Of a stretch of DNA of 13,051 bases, positions 6,631 to 13,042 are shown in pieces. The notes below the pieces were generated by a model. It did no database searches. It was not told the DNA's origin and was given only the letters and a program-made list of their open reading frames with translations. How positions within the stretch are numbered: position 1 is the stretch's first letter; each line of letters begins with the position of its first letter. This DNA is from MGML01 sp964493985 (GTDB lineage Bacteria > Chloroflexota > Dehalococcoidia > Dehalococcoidales > UBA2162). The DNA lies in assembly GCA_964493985.1 (NCBI GenBank), contig CAZBQL010000088.1:1-13051 (forward strand), written 5' to 3'. Made by a program: the position numbers and the translations under genes.

Positions 6631-7359
6631 TCAAAACAGTGGCAGTGGCGGCGATTGTGTCTTATGCCCGCTTCGTGCTATCATCGACTCTATTCGCTGC
6701 CTGACCACTGTATCGGTCTCACCGGTAAGCAGGAAGGAATCGAGTTGCTCGTAGGTAAAACCAAAATCGTCCTCATCGGTTTGGCCTTCCCATAAACCGG
6801 CTGATGGAGGTTTATCAATGATTTCCCGCGACACTCCCAGATATTCGGCAAGGTCTCTCACCTGAGCTTTAACGAGGTTACCCAGCGGCAGGATATCAAC
6901 TCCGCTATCACCGTACTTTGTAGAATAACCGACCGCCATTTCGCTGCGATTACTGGAACCGATTACCAGGTACCGGAGCTGATTGGCAAAATAGTACCAG
7001 GTCACCATCCTTAACCTGGCCTTCAGATTAGCCATGGCAAGTCGACCGGCAGCTTCATCAACGGGATTATCCGGCAGCAGGCCTGTCAATGTGTCAAAAG
7101 CACTATCAAGGACCACTTTTCGTGTATCGATATGGAATTTTTCAGCGACCGCCAGCGCGTGTTCTTCATCTTGAGGGATACTGTAACAAGGTATGAGGAC
7201 TCCCAACACATTATCTCCCATAGCCTGCTTCGACAACACAGCTACCACCGAAGAATCGATACCTCCGCTCATACCGAATACAGCACCGCGGCATCCGGCT
7301 TCCTTCACTTTATCCGCAATCCATGAACTCAATTTTTCAGCAAGTGCTTCTGTCTCCAT
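6631..7359 (-). CDS. nadE: Ammonia-dependent NAD+ synthetase NadE
   Basis: This 242-aa N-type ATP pyrophosphatase amidates nicotinate adenine dinucleotide (deamido-NAD+) to NAD+ in the last step of NAD synthesis. The PP-loop is SGGIDSS (31-37). Other conserved blocks are NLKARLRM (111-118), GSSNRSE (134-140), KYGDSGVDILPLGNLVK (148-164) and PSAGLWEGQTDE (185-196). There is no N-terminal CN-hydrolase (glutaminase) domain, so ammonia is the likely nitrogen donor unless a separate glutaminase supplies it. The chosen ATG has GGAG 8-9 nt upstream (about 7368-7371). An ATG five bases earlier is out of frame. The gene diverges from the amidohydrolase gene and shares its promoter region. Confidence 0.96.
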   Translation of the reverse strand: METEALAEKLSSWIADKVKEAGCRGAVFGMSGGIDSSVVAVLSKQAMGDNVLGVLIPCYSIPQDEEHALAVAEKFHIDTRKVVLDSAFDTLTGLLPDNPVDEAAGRLAMANLKARLRMVTWYYFANQLRYLVIGSSNRSEMAVGYSTKYGDSGVDILPLGNLVKAQVRDLAEYLGVSREIIDKPPSAGLWEGQTDEDDFGFTYEQLDSFLLTGETDTVVRQRIESMIARSGHKTQSPPLPLF

Positions 7360-7373
7360 GCCATGTTCTCCAT

Positions 7374-7403
7374 TTGTATGACGGGATTTTTCAGTAGTAT
7401 ACT
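7374..7403 (+). promoter_or_regulatory. Possible promoter of the amidohydrolase gene
   Basis: On the plus strand the same palindrome offers TATACT (7398-7403, 5 of 6). The hexamer 18 nt upstream is TTGTAT (7374-7379), only 3 of 6. A start near 7410 would leave about 26 nt to the GTG codon, with the AAAGGAG inside. Confidence 0.45.
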
Positions 7404-7405
7404 AC
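7394..7405. promoter_or_regulatory. 12-bp perfect palindrome shared by divergent promoters
   Basis: GTAGTATACTAC equals its own reverse complement. It holds a TATACT -10 on both strands, lies between the divergent nadE and amidohydrolase genes, and could also be an operator. Confidence 0.6.
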
Positions 7406-7425
7406 CCTACAGTCAGCACGGTCAA
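7396..7425 (-). promoter_or_regulatory. Promoter of nadE
   Basis: On the minus strand TTGACC (7425-7420, 5 of 6) is followed after 18 nt by TATACT (7401-7396, 5 of 6). The start would be near 7389, giving a 30-nt leader that holds the ribosome binding site. The -35 overlaps the ribosome binding site of the divergent amidohydrolase gene. Confidence 0.6.
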
Positions 7426-7435
7426 AGGAGAAAGA

Positions 7436-8986
7436 GTGACGGAAGTCGGTCTCGTATTGAAAAACGGAAATATAATGACCCTGAGTCAGGATAATCCTCC
7501 AGTCGACATCATAGGTATAAAGGGCGACAGGATAATATTTACGGGTCGTACCGGAGACCTGGACTCGATCACAGGACCGAATACAAGAGTCATCGACTGC
7601 GAAGGGAAAACGGTGCTTCCCGGCTTTAACGACGCCCACTGTCATATATTTTCCTTTCTCCGCAAGCTTATAAGCGTCGATCTTTCGGAAAGGTCGGTAC
7701 GAACGATAGACGACATTAAAGCAGTGATCAAAAGTAAGGCTGAAAATACGCCCGGGGGAGAGTGGATATCGGGCACGGACTATAACGATTTCTACATTAC
7801 CGAAAAACGCCATCCGAATCGGCGAGACCTCGATGAAGTCGCCCCGGACCACCCGGTAGTCCTGTCTCATCGCTCTCTCCATGCCTGCGTTCTTAACAGT
7901 AAGGCACTCTCACTCGCCGGCATCACCAGTGAGACCGAGGAACCGCCGGGAGGGCACATCGACCGTGAACTCGATACCGGCGAACCGAGTGGCCTGCTGA
8001 TAGACATGCTTGGTTTTATCCGGGAAGAAGTAATGCCGTCGATATCGGAAACAGAACTGGAAAAGGGAATCAGGCTGGCTAACGATCATTATTTGTCTAA
8101 CGGGATCACCTCGCTCCAGGACGCCACGGTGGTTAACGATTACTCCCGCTGGCAGAGATTCCGTCGGTTCAAGGAGAAGCAATTACTCAAATCACGTCTC
8201 TACTTTATGCCGGGAGTTGATTACCTGCATGAATTCGTCGATGCCGGCGCATCATTTTGTTCCGGTGGTCCACATCTCAAAATCGGTCATGTGAAGATTA
8301 CACCTTCCGAAACACGGGAAAAAGGAATCCACCCTTCCCAGCCCGAACTGGATAAAATGGTGCTGGATATCCACCGTTTAGGATACCGGGCAGCCATTCA
8401 TGCAATTCGGTATGAAACAGTGGAAGCAGTCGTACATGCAATAGAGTACGCACTTGGAGAAATACCGGAAAACGGTCATCGTCACCGGATAGAGCACTGC
8501 TCGGAGTGTCCACCGGACCTTCTCGGCCGGATCAGGAAATTAGGGATCGTTGTGGTTACACAATCTCCGTTTCTCTACTACAGCGGCGAAAGATACCTGG
8601 CTACCGTACCAGTCGACCGGCTGCCCTGGCTTTACCGTATAAAGTCGATGATGGAAGCGGGGATACCGGTCGCCGGAAGTTCGGACTCACCGATAGTCGA
8701 CGACAATCCCCTTACGGGAATTTACGCCGCGGTGAACCGGCTGGCTGCCTCCGGGCAGGCAGTCCTTCCGCAAGAAAGGGTCTCCGTTAAAAAAGCCCTG
8801 GAAATGTATACATTTAATGCAGCGTATGCATCCTTTGAAGAGAAAGAAAAAGGGACGATAAGCGATGGCAAGCTGGCCGACCTGGTCCTGCTCAGTAACG
8901 ACCCGACTACCGTCGCACCGGAACAGATTAAAGACATCACGGTTAATATGACGATAATTGGTGGTGAAGTAGCCTGGGAAAGATAA
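7436..8986 (+). CDS. Amidohydrolase family 3 protein (YtcJ-like), substrate unknown
   Basis: This is a 516-aa metal-dependent hydrolase of the amidohydrolase superfamily, the family-3 branch that includes YtcJ and N-substituted formamide deformylase. An N-terminal beta-sandwich segment (LVLKNGNIMTL) leads to LPGFNDAHCH (61-70) with metal ligands H68 and H70. The other expected ligand positions are K287 in GHVKI, H322 in AIHAI, H354 in RIEHC and D417 in GSSDSPI. The C-terminus returns to the beta-sandwich (GKLADLVLLSNDP, then MTIIGGEVAWE). The DG-x-GS-x-TA block often found after the first strands of YtcJ is replaced by a short different loop (about 288-300). The start is GTG, with AAAGGAG (7424-7430) 5 nt upstream. 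No neighbouring gene points to a substrate. It appears cytoplasmic, with no signal peptide. Confidence 0.92.
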   Translation: MTEVGLVLKNGNIMTLSQDNPPVDIIGIKGDRIIFTGRTGDLDSITGPNTRVIDCEGKTVLPGFNDAHCHIFSFLRKLISVDLSERSVRTIDDIKAVIKSKAENTPGGEWISGTDYNDFYITEKRHPNRRDLDEVAPDHPVVLSHRSLHACVLNSKALSLAGITSETEEPPGGHIDRELDTGEPSGLLIDMLGFIREEVMPSISETELEKGIRLANDHYLSNGITSLQDATVVNDYSRWQRFRRFKEKQLLKSRLYFMPGVDYLHEFVDAGASFCSGGPHLKIGHVKITPSETREKGIHPSQPELDKMVLDIHRLGYRAAIHAIRYETVEAVVHAIEYALGEIPENGHRHRIEHCSECPPDLLGRIRKLGIVVVTQSPFLYYSGERYLATVPVDRLPWLYRIKSMMEAGIPVAGSSDSPIVDDNPLTGIYAAVNRLAASGQAVLPQERVSVKKALEMYTFNAAYASFEEKEKGTISDGKLADLVLLSNDPTTVAPEQIKDITVNMTIIGGEVAWER

Positions 8987-8994
8987 CAATAAAA

Positions 8995-9040
8995 GCTCTA
9001 ATCTCTAATTTCTAAATCCTGAATAATATCGAATTACTAA
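8995..9040 (-). repeat. Heptamer repeat, copy 2 (reverse orientation)
   Basis: Read on the minus strand from 9040, the units are TTAGTAA, TTCGATA, spacer TTAT, TCAGGAT, TTAGAAA, TTAGAGA and TTAGAGC. The first 20 bases including one flank (9041-9022) match 10831-10850 at 19 of 20. The copy begins 8 nt after the amidohydrolase stop and borders the PIN island on its left. Confidence 0.7.
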
Positions 9041-9052
9041 TTACCGAAGATA

Positions 9053-9256
9053 GTGTATAAAATACAATGTTTGAGCGGGAAAATACCATTAAAGTATGGC
9101 AGAGAAACAAATAAAAAACCTACCTATGTAGTTATACATCGTAAGGGTAGTTTGAAGAGCGGTAAGACTAGAAATGAAAAACCAACTTCAGAAAAACGCA
9201 GGGAAATTGCTAAAAAAGCCACCGAATCAAGGTGTTCTAAGTCAAACTCGGGCTAA
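9053..9256 (+). CDS. Small basic hypothetical protein or gene remnant
   Basis: This is a 67-aa open frame starting at GTG, very rich in Lys, Arg, Ser and Thr. I do not recognise the whole protein. Its tail TSEKRREIAKKATESRCSK (45-63) resembles the short helical pattern SxEERxEIAxKAAxARWxK at the ends of many small accessory proteins. Trp is replaced by Cys, so it may be a decayed end of such a gene. The GAAGA before the GTG is too close for a good ribosome binding site, and no promoter was found. It converges on the PIN gene and overlaps its 3' end by 20 nt on the other strand. It may not be expressed at all. Confidence 0.25.
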   Translation: MYKIQCLSGKIPLKYGRETNKKPTYVVIHRKGSLKSGKTRNEKPTSEKRREIAKKATESRCSKSNSG

Positions 9257-9665
9257 TTAAAGCGAGCCCTTTAACATGCCTGAAATGCCTTCCGTTATTA
9301 GTTGCTAGAGCACAATCATGCCGTAATGCACATGCGGCAATCCAGCAATCTCCAGTCTCAATGGATTTCCCACCACTTTCACAATCTTTTCTTACGGAAG
9401 CCCATTTCAGACAAATTTCGTAGTCATATGGTAAAATAACATAATTTTTCAGGTGATTTTCGAGTCGTAGTAATCTGTTGTTACCCCAATTTGCATGATA
9501 CGCACCATAATATACTTGTGCCACTGTCATAAAAGAGACAGCAAGAGTCTTGTGTTCTAAATACGGTTTAAAAAATTCAGCTTGAGTATGCCCATTAAAA
9601 AGATAAGATACGACATCTGTATCAACGACTATCCTATTTTTCGATAAGACACTCTCACTAATCAA
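9237..9665 (-). CDS. PIN domain protein, VapC-like toxin candidate with one catalytic acid replaced
   Basis: This is a 142-aa PIN domain protein. VapC-type PIN proteins are Mg-dependent RNases that cut tRNA or rRNA when freed from their antitoxin. Seen here: IVVDTDVVSYLF (12-23) with D15, SFMTVAQVYYGA (44-55), GDCWIAACAL (105-114) with D106, and ATNNGRHF (121-128). In relatives the second block reads TVAEL or TVGEL, and its Glu is one of the metal-binding acids. Here the codon at 9518-9516 is CAA, giving Q50. Activity may therefore be reduced or lost, or another residue may serve. The start is TTG at 9665, overlapping the TGA of the upstream gene. AGGAG 9 nt upstream supports it. The tight overlap implies coupled translation with the 317-aa gene, as in toxin-antitoxin pairs, here with the large partner first. 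Confidence 0.9.
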   Translation of the reverse strand: MISESVLSKNRIVVDTDVVSYLFNGHTQAEFFKPYLEHKTLAVSFMTVAQVYYGAYHANWGNNRLLRLENHLKNYVILPYDYEICLKWASVRKDCESGGKSIETGDCWIAACALRHDCALATNNGRHFRHVKGLALISPSLT

Positions 9666-10615
9666 TCTCTAGAACTCCTAATTGCATCCAAAAATGCATC
9701 AAAGTCAGCATCATCAGGCCAATCTTTTGAAAGGTCGTTCCAATTATCAATTGGGTATACGCCTTGAGTAGTAGCTAATTCTTCAAAACTGCTTCCTTTC
9801 CAGAAAGTCGATAAGGGAATAGGCGTATCTCCAATTGTTGCCGTTTCGTCAATTGCTTCCATATCTCGTATTTGTATAGATATTATCCTGTTGGTATCAC
9901 TATCGAATGTAGCTTCACCTCTAATGCGCACAAATTGACGAATATTCTTCGTAACCTGCTCTGCTAATTCTTCATCAAATCTGCATAAAGTTGGTTCGCC
10001 AGCAGAAGGGCGGACACGACAAGCTAATTTTCCTTCTTCCGCATCTACCATAAGTAACCTACCTTCGATTGTCGCATAAGCACGCTCAAGTTTTTGGAGA
10101 TGCCTGACTATACATTCTCTTACAGGCTGGGTGTATGTAGCCCTTTTTATCCCCAATAAAGCAGAGGATGAATTTATAGATATTTTTTCAACCCCACGTT
10201 CTATTATCCGCCCTGCATCTCTTAATGCTATCATCACGCTTGAACTGTACTCTTTTGGTAGTTCTTGTTCTTCAACTTCAATCTTGTTCAATCCATCCAT
10301 TAATATATTAATAGCTTGTTCACCCAAATCCCATCCAGGAAAGCTTTGTTCTTCCCTTCGCAAGTCTAACGCTACTTGAAAACTACCTTTACTGACAGAC
10401 ACTATCTCTAAAGCCGATAGCAATTGGGATGCTTTGAAAGGCCTTCCTCTTTTTACTGGCAAGCCAGTTTGAATACTATTAAGAATGCGGTCTATTGCCA
10501 AAGTTATGTTAGATATAAAAGTTGTTAAATCATCAAAGAGGATCCGACCATCATGAATAGCAGAACCTTCAAAGCGAAAATCTAATAGTGGTGGTTTGTT
10601 CATATTATCCGTCAT
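9662..10615 (-). CDS. Large PIN-partner protein, candidate antitoxin of unrecognised family
   Basis: I cannot place this 317-aa protein in a named family. Residues about 10-180 are mixed alpha/beta and begin LLDFRFEGSAIHDGRILFDDL. Residues about 182-256 (EGRLLMVDAEEGKLACRVRP...FVRIRGEATFD...IISIQIRDME) have the strand-rich rhythm of a small beta-barrel. The tail FWKGSSFEELATTQG... (271 on), with DWPDDADFDAFLDAI (298-312), resembles the acidic tails by which VapB-like antitoxins wrap a PIN toxin. With the PIN gene overlapping its stop, an antitoxin role is inferred. It is several times larger than a usual VapB and shows no AbrB or ribbon-helix-helix motif. The start chosen is ATG 10615, with AGGTGG 5 nt upstream. 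An in-frame ATG at 10678 adds 21 residues but lacks a ribosome binding site and overlaps a TATAAT. Confidence 0.85.
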   Translation of the reverse strand: MTDNMNKPPLLDFRFEGSAIHDGRILFDDLTTFISNITLAIDRILNSIQTGLPVKRGRPFKASQLLSALEIVSVSKGSFQVALDLRREEQSFPGWDLGEQAINILMDGLNKIEVEEQELPKEYSSSVMIALRDAGRIIERGVEKISINSSSALLGIKRATYTQPVRECIVRHLQKLERAYATIEGRLLMVDAEEGKLACRVRPSAGEPTLCRFDEELAEQVTKNIRQFVRIRGEATFDSDTNRIISIQIRDMEAIDETATIGDTPIPLSTFWKGSSFEELATTQGVYPIDNWNDLSKDWPDDADFDAFLDAIRSSRD

Positions 10616-10667
10616 TCTTTCCACCTTTTCAGCTATGCTATTATATCTGGGAGGAGGGTTACTCAAA

Positions 10668-10673
10668 ATTATA
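10668..10673 (-). promoter_or_regulatory. Possible -10 element for the PIN module
   Basis: A perfect TATAAT on the minus strand (10673-10668) lies about 53 nt upstream of the preferred ATG at 10615. TG sits four bases before it, one base off the extended -10 spacing. No convincing -35 was found at 16-18 nt. Confidence 0.35.
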
Positions 10674-10831
10674 TGCATAACTCTGAGTAATATTACAGCA
10701 CAAAACAGAACATATATTCTTATTTCTATCTACCATAATAGCAGAAAAAGCCTGTAATAACAAGGTAATCTCTTATTATTACTATCTTCAAAATAATACA
10801 CTACAGAATCAAATACGTCAATGTATTGAGA

Positions 10832-10909
10832 TTAGTAATTCGGTATTATTTGGTTATTAGTACTTTGAATTTATTTAGAGTTTGGTGCTCAGTATCTAGG
10901 ATTTTGCAC
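10832..10909 (+). repeat. Heptamer repeat, copy 3 (longest copy)
   Basis: The units are TTAGTAA, TTCGGTA, spacer TTAT, TTGGTTA, TTAGTAC, TTTGAAT, spacer TTAT, TTAGAGT, TTGGTGC, TCAGTAT, CTAGGAT and TTTGCAC. It contains the pattern TTAGTNN-TTYGRNN-TTRT twice or nearly so. The rest of the gene-free stretch 10679-10964 is AT-rich. Apart from this repeat and the fmdB promoter I see nothing else in it. Confidence 0.7.
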
Positions 10910-10915
10910 TTCACC

Positions 10916-10944
10916 TTGACTTCCCTGCTGCTAATGCGTACACT
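10916..10944 (+). promoter_or_regulatory. Promoter of the fmdB-DUF763-rlmB operon
   Basis: TTGACT (10916-10921, 5 of 6) and TACACT (10939-10944, 4 of 6) are 17 nt apart. The start would be near 10951, at the edge of the AGGAG ribosome binding site, so the leader is short (about 14 nt). Confidence 0.6.
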
Positions 10945-10964
10945 ATTTTTAGGAGAGAATTAAG

Positions 10965-11201
10965 ATGCCAATATACGAGTACGTATGTTCAAGTTGCAAC
11001 ACGAAGTTCGAAATACTCCGTTCGATGAGTAAAGCAAATGAAGGAGCAGAGTGCCCTCACTGTAAGCACGAAGCCAAACGGGCACTGTCCACGTTCGCCT
11101 GCTTCTCATCCGACGAAAGCGGAATGACTACAGCCGTAGCCGGCGGAGGAAATTCCTGTGCCAGTTGCGCATCCGGAAACTGTTCAACCTGCGCCAGTTA
11201 A
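10965..11201 (+). CDS. FmdB family zinc ribbon protein
   Basis: This is a 78-aa protein starting MPIYEYVCSSC, the typical opening of the FmdB/CxxC_CxxC_SSSS family (putative regulatory zinc ribbon). Zinc would be held by C8-x2-C11 and C30-x2-C33 (CPHC). After a glycine-rich stretch the C-terminus is a Cys/Ser-rich tail, SCASCASGNCSTCAS, also common in this family and of unknown use. The name comes from the formamidase gene cluster of Methylophilus, and function outside that case is not established. AGGAGAG (10951-10957) lies about 7 nt before the ATG. The stop is 13 nt before the DUF763 gene, so the two are very likely cotranscribed. Confidence 0.9.
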   Translation: MPIYEYVCSSCNTKFEILRSMSKANEGAECPHCKHEAKRALSTFACFSSDESGMTTAVAGGGNSCASCASGNCSTCAS

Positions 11202-11214
11202 CTAGAGTTATCCT

Positions 11215-12312
11215 ATGCCTGGCCCCGTAAGAACAGGAATCGCCAACCTCCCGCTCCACGGAGGTAAAGCACCAAAGTGGCTTTTCCAGCGTATGGTCAA
11301 ACTCGCCCATGAGATAACGATAGCTATTATCAGCGATTACGGACCCGAAGAAATGCTCAATCGACTGTCACATCCCTACTGGTTCCAGGCTTTCGGCTGT
11401 ATCCTCGGTTTCGACTGGCATTCAAGCGGCGTTACCACGACACTATGCGGTGCCCTCAAAGAAGGTATTCGGGGAATCGAGCGCGACCTGGGACTATTCG
11501 TCGCCGGCGGTAAAGGAGCTACTTCACGGAAAACTCCTTCAGAACTGTTGAAATGGGGTGAGACCATTTCCATTAATCCCGACCCTCTCATCTACGCCAG
11601 CCGCATGTCTGCCAAGGTGGACAGCGCCGCTGTACAGGACGGGTACCAGATATACCACCACTCGTTCATATTCACCAGGAACGGCTCATGGGCTGTCGTT
11701 CAGCAGGGTATGAACGAGTCGGCACGCTACGCCCGTCGCTATCACTGGCTGGGTAAAGAGGTAACCGACTTTGTCAACGAACCTCATTCGGCTATACTTT
11801 CGGAGACCAGAGGCAAAGCCCTGAACCTGGTGGCAAGCGAAAGCAATCACGCCAGAAATACCATCGCCGAAATAGTTGCGAACCAGAAGCCTGAAGAGAT
11901 ACTGGCCAACCTGAAAAATATAAAGACCCTGAGTCTTCCGGCACGACACGATATCCGGACGGAAGACCTGCACCCGGACAGTCTGAAAAAGATAATCCTG
12001 AGTACCTATGAACGCCAGCCGGGTAATTTCAGGGAGTTACTCGGGCTTCCCGGAGTAGGGGCTAAAACGATCCGCGCCCTGAGTCTGATCTCGGAGCTTG
12101 TACACGGCGTGGCGCCGAGTTACCGTGATCCCGCCCGGTACAGCTTCGCCCACGGCGGGAAGGACGGCATCCCATACCCGGTCGACCGCGAGACATACGA
12201 CCGGTCTATAAATTTGCTGAGAAAAGCCATCGACAAGAGCAAGATCGCCCAGGGCGAAAAGAGAAACGCCGAAAACAGGTTAGGCAAACTGGTTAGAGAA
12301 GCAAATGGCTGA
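11215..12312 (+). CDS. DUF763 domain protein with helix-hairpin-helix motif
   Basis: This is a 365-aa member of DUF763, a family best known from archaea and some anaerobic or thermophilic bacteria and without an assigned function that I know of. Family features are MPGPVRTGIANLPLHGG (1-17), FGCILGFDWHSSGVTTT (60-76), CGALKEGIRG (78-87), HSFIFTRNGSWAVVQQGMN (149-167) and ARRYHWL (173-179). Near the C-terminus, FRELLGLPGVGAKTIRALSL (272-291) is a clear helix-hairpin-helix, a non-specific DNA backbone binding motif seen in repair enzymes. A nucleic-acid role is therefore plausible, and a nuclease or glycosylase-like activity is only a guess. The last 30 residues are highly charged. The ATG lacks a strong ribosome binding site. 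It follows fmdB by 13 nt and overlaps rlmB by 8 nt. Confidence 0.92.
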   Translation: MPGPVRTGIANLPLHGGKAPKWLFQRMVKLAHEITIAIISDYGPEEMLNRLSHPYWFQAFGCILGFDWHSSGVTTTLCGALKEGIRGIERDLGLFVAGGKGATSRKTPSELLKWGETISINPDPLIYASRMSAKVDSAAVQDGYQIYHHSFIFTRNGSWAVVQQGMNESARYARRYHWLGKEVTDFVNEPHSAILSETRGKALNLVASESNHARNTIAEIVANQKPEEILANLKNIKTLSLPARHDIRTEDLHPDSLKKIILSTYERQPGNFRELLGLPGVGAKTIRALSLISELVHGVAPSYRDPARYSFAHGGKDGIPYPVDRETYDRSINLLRKAIDKSKIAQGEKRNAENRLGKLVREANG

Positions 12313-13042
12313 GATAATAGAAGGCAAGAATCCGGTGCTGGAATCGTTAAGGGCTGGTCGCCCGGTCAATAAAATCATGCTGGTCAGGGGTATAAAAAGT
12401 GATTCGGCAATATCCGAGATACTGCACCGGGCCAGGGAGAAAAAGATACCGGTAGAATACGTCGAACGACACATTCTTGACCGTCAGAGTATAAAAGGTA
12501 ACAGTCGCGGGGTTATTGCTTTTACCGCTTCCCACGAATACATTACTCTGGATGAACTGCTGGCGATACCGGCAAGGACCGGCGAACCGGCACTGTTCTG
12601 CCTGCTGGACGGGATCGAGGACCCGGTAAACCTGGGGGCTATTCTGAGGACCGCCTGGGGGACCGGAGTCCACGGCATTATCATCAGGTCACGTCGTGCC
12701 GCAGGACTCACCCCGGCAGTTGCCCGTACATCGGCGGGAGCCATCGAGTACGTACCCGTGGCAAGGGTCGCTAATATCTCACAGGCAATAGAAACACTGA
12801 AAAAGGACGGCATCTGGATTACGGGTATTGAGATGACCGGTGAGGTTGATTATGCGAATGTCGACTTCACGTTGCCTTCAGCTATCGTTATCGGTAGTGA
12901 AGGCAGGGGACTGTCCACTCTTGTCAGGAAACACTGCGATACTGTAGCCCGTATCCCGATGAAGGGAGAAATCAACTCTCTCAATGCGTCGGTTGCCGCC
13001 GCGCTGGTCATGCATTGGGCGTTCCGCCAGAGAATGGTGTGA
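12305..13042 (+). CDS. rlmB: RlmB/TrmH family 23S rRNA (guanosine-2'-O-)-methyltransferase
   Basis: This is a 245-aa SPOUT methyltransferase. Residues 1-75 form the small N-terminal substrate-binding domain (EGKNPVLESLRAG at 6-18, then IPVEYVERHILD). The trefoil-knot domain has motif 1 DGIEDPVNLGAILRTA (102-117), with catalytic-type N109 and R115, motif 2 IVIGSEGRGL (194-203) and motif 3 IPMKGEINSLNASVAAAL (217-234). RlmB of E. coli methylates the 2'-OH of G2251 in the peptidyl-transferase P loop using S-adenosylmethionine. The N-terminal domain and length favour RlmB over tRNA-acting TrmH, though paralogues are hard to separate by eye. The ATG lies inside the end of the DUF763 gene (8-nt overlap), which suggests translational coupling. 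The gene is complete, with 9 nt left in the window. Confidence 0.92.
   Translation: MAEIIEGKNPVLESLRAGRPVNKIMLVRGIKSDSAISEILHRAREKKIPVEYVERHILDRQSIKGNSRGVIAFTASHEYITLDELLAIPARTGEPALFCLLDGIEDPVNLGAILRTAWGTGVHGIIIRSRRAAGLTPAVARTSAGAIEYVPVARVANISQAIETLKKDGIWITGIEMTGEVDYANVDFTLPSAIVIGSEGRGLSTLVRKHCDTVARIPMKGEINSLNASVAAALVMHWAFRQRMV

Noticed and set aside
9250..9269. GGGCT-N10-AGCCC hairpin at the overlapping 3' ends of the PIN gene and the small ORF
   Set aside because: Only 5 bp with a 10-nt loop and no proper T-run, and it lies inside coding sequence. It could occur by chance.
10613..10678. Upstream start (ATG 10678) for the PIN-partner gene
   Set aside because: It has no ribosome binding site and the first codons overlap a perfect TATAAT. 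The ATG at 10615 has AGGTGG at good spacing and starts right before the conserved-looking part.
8995..10909. Insertion sequence or transposon around the PIN island
   Set aside because: No transposase or integrase frame is present, and the flanking repeats are diverged members of a dispersed family rather than terminal inverted repeats with a target duplication.
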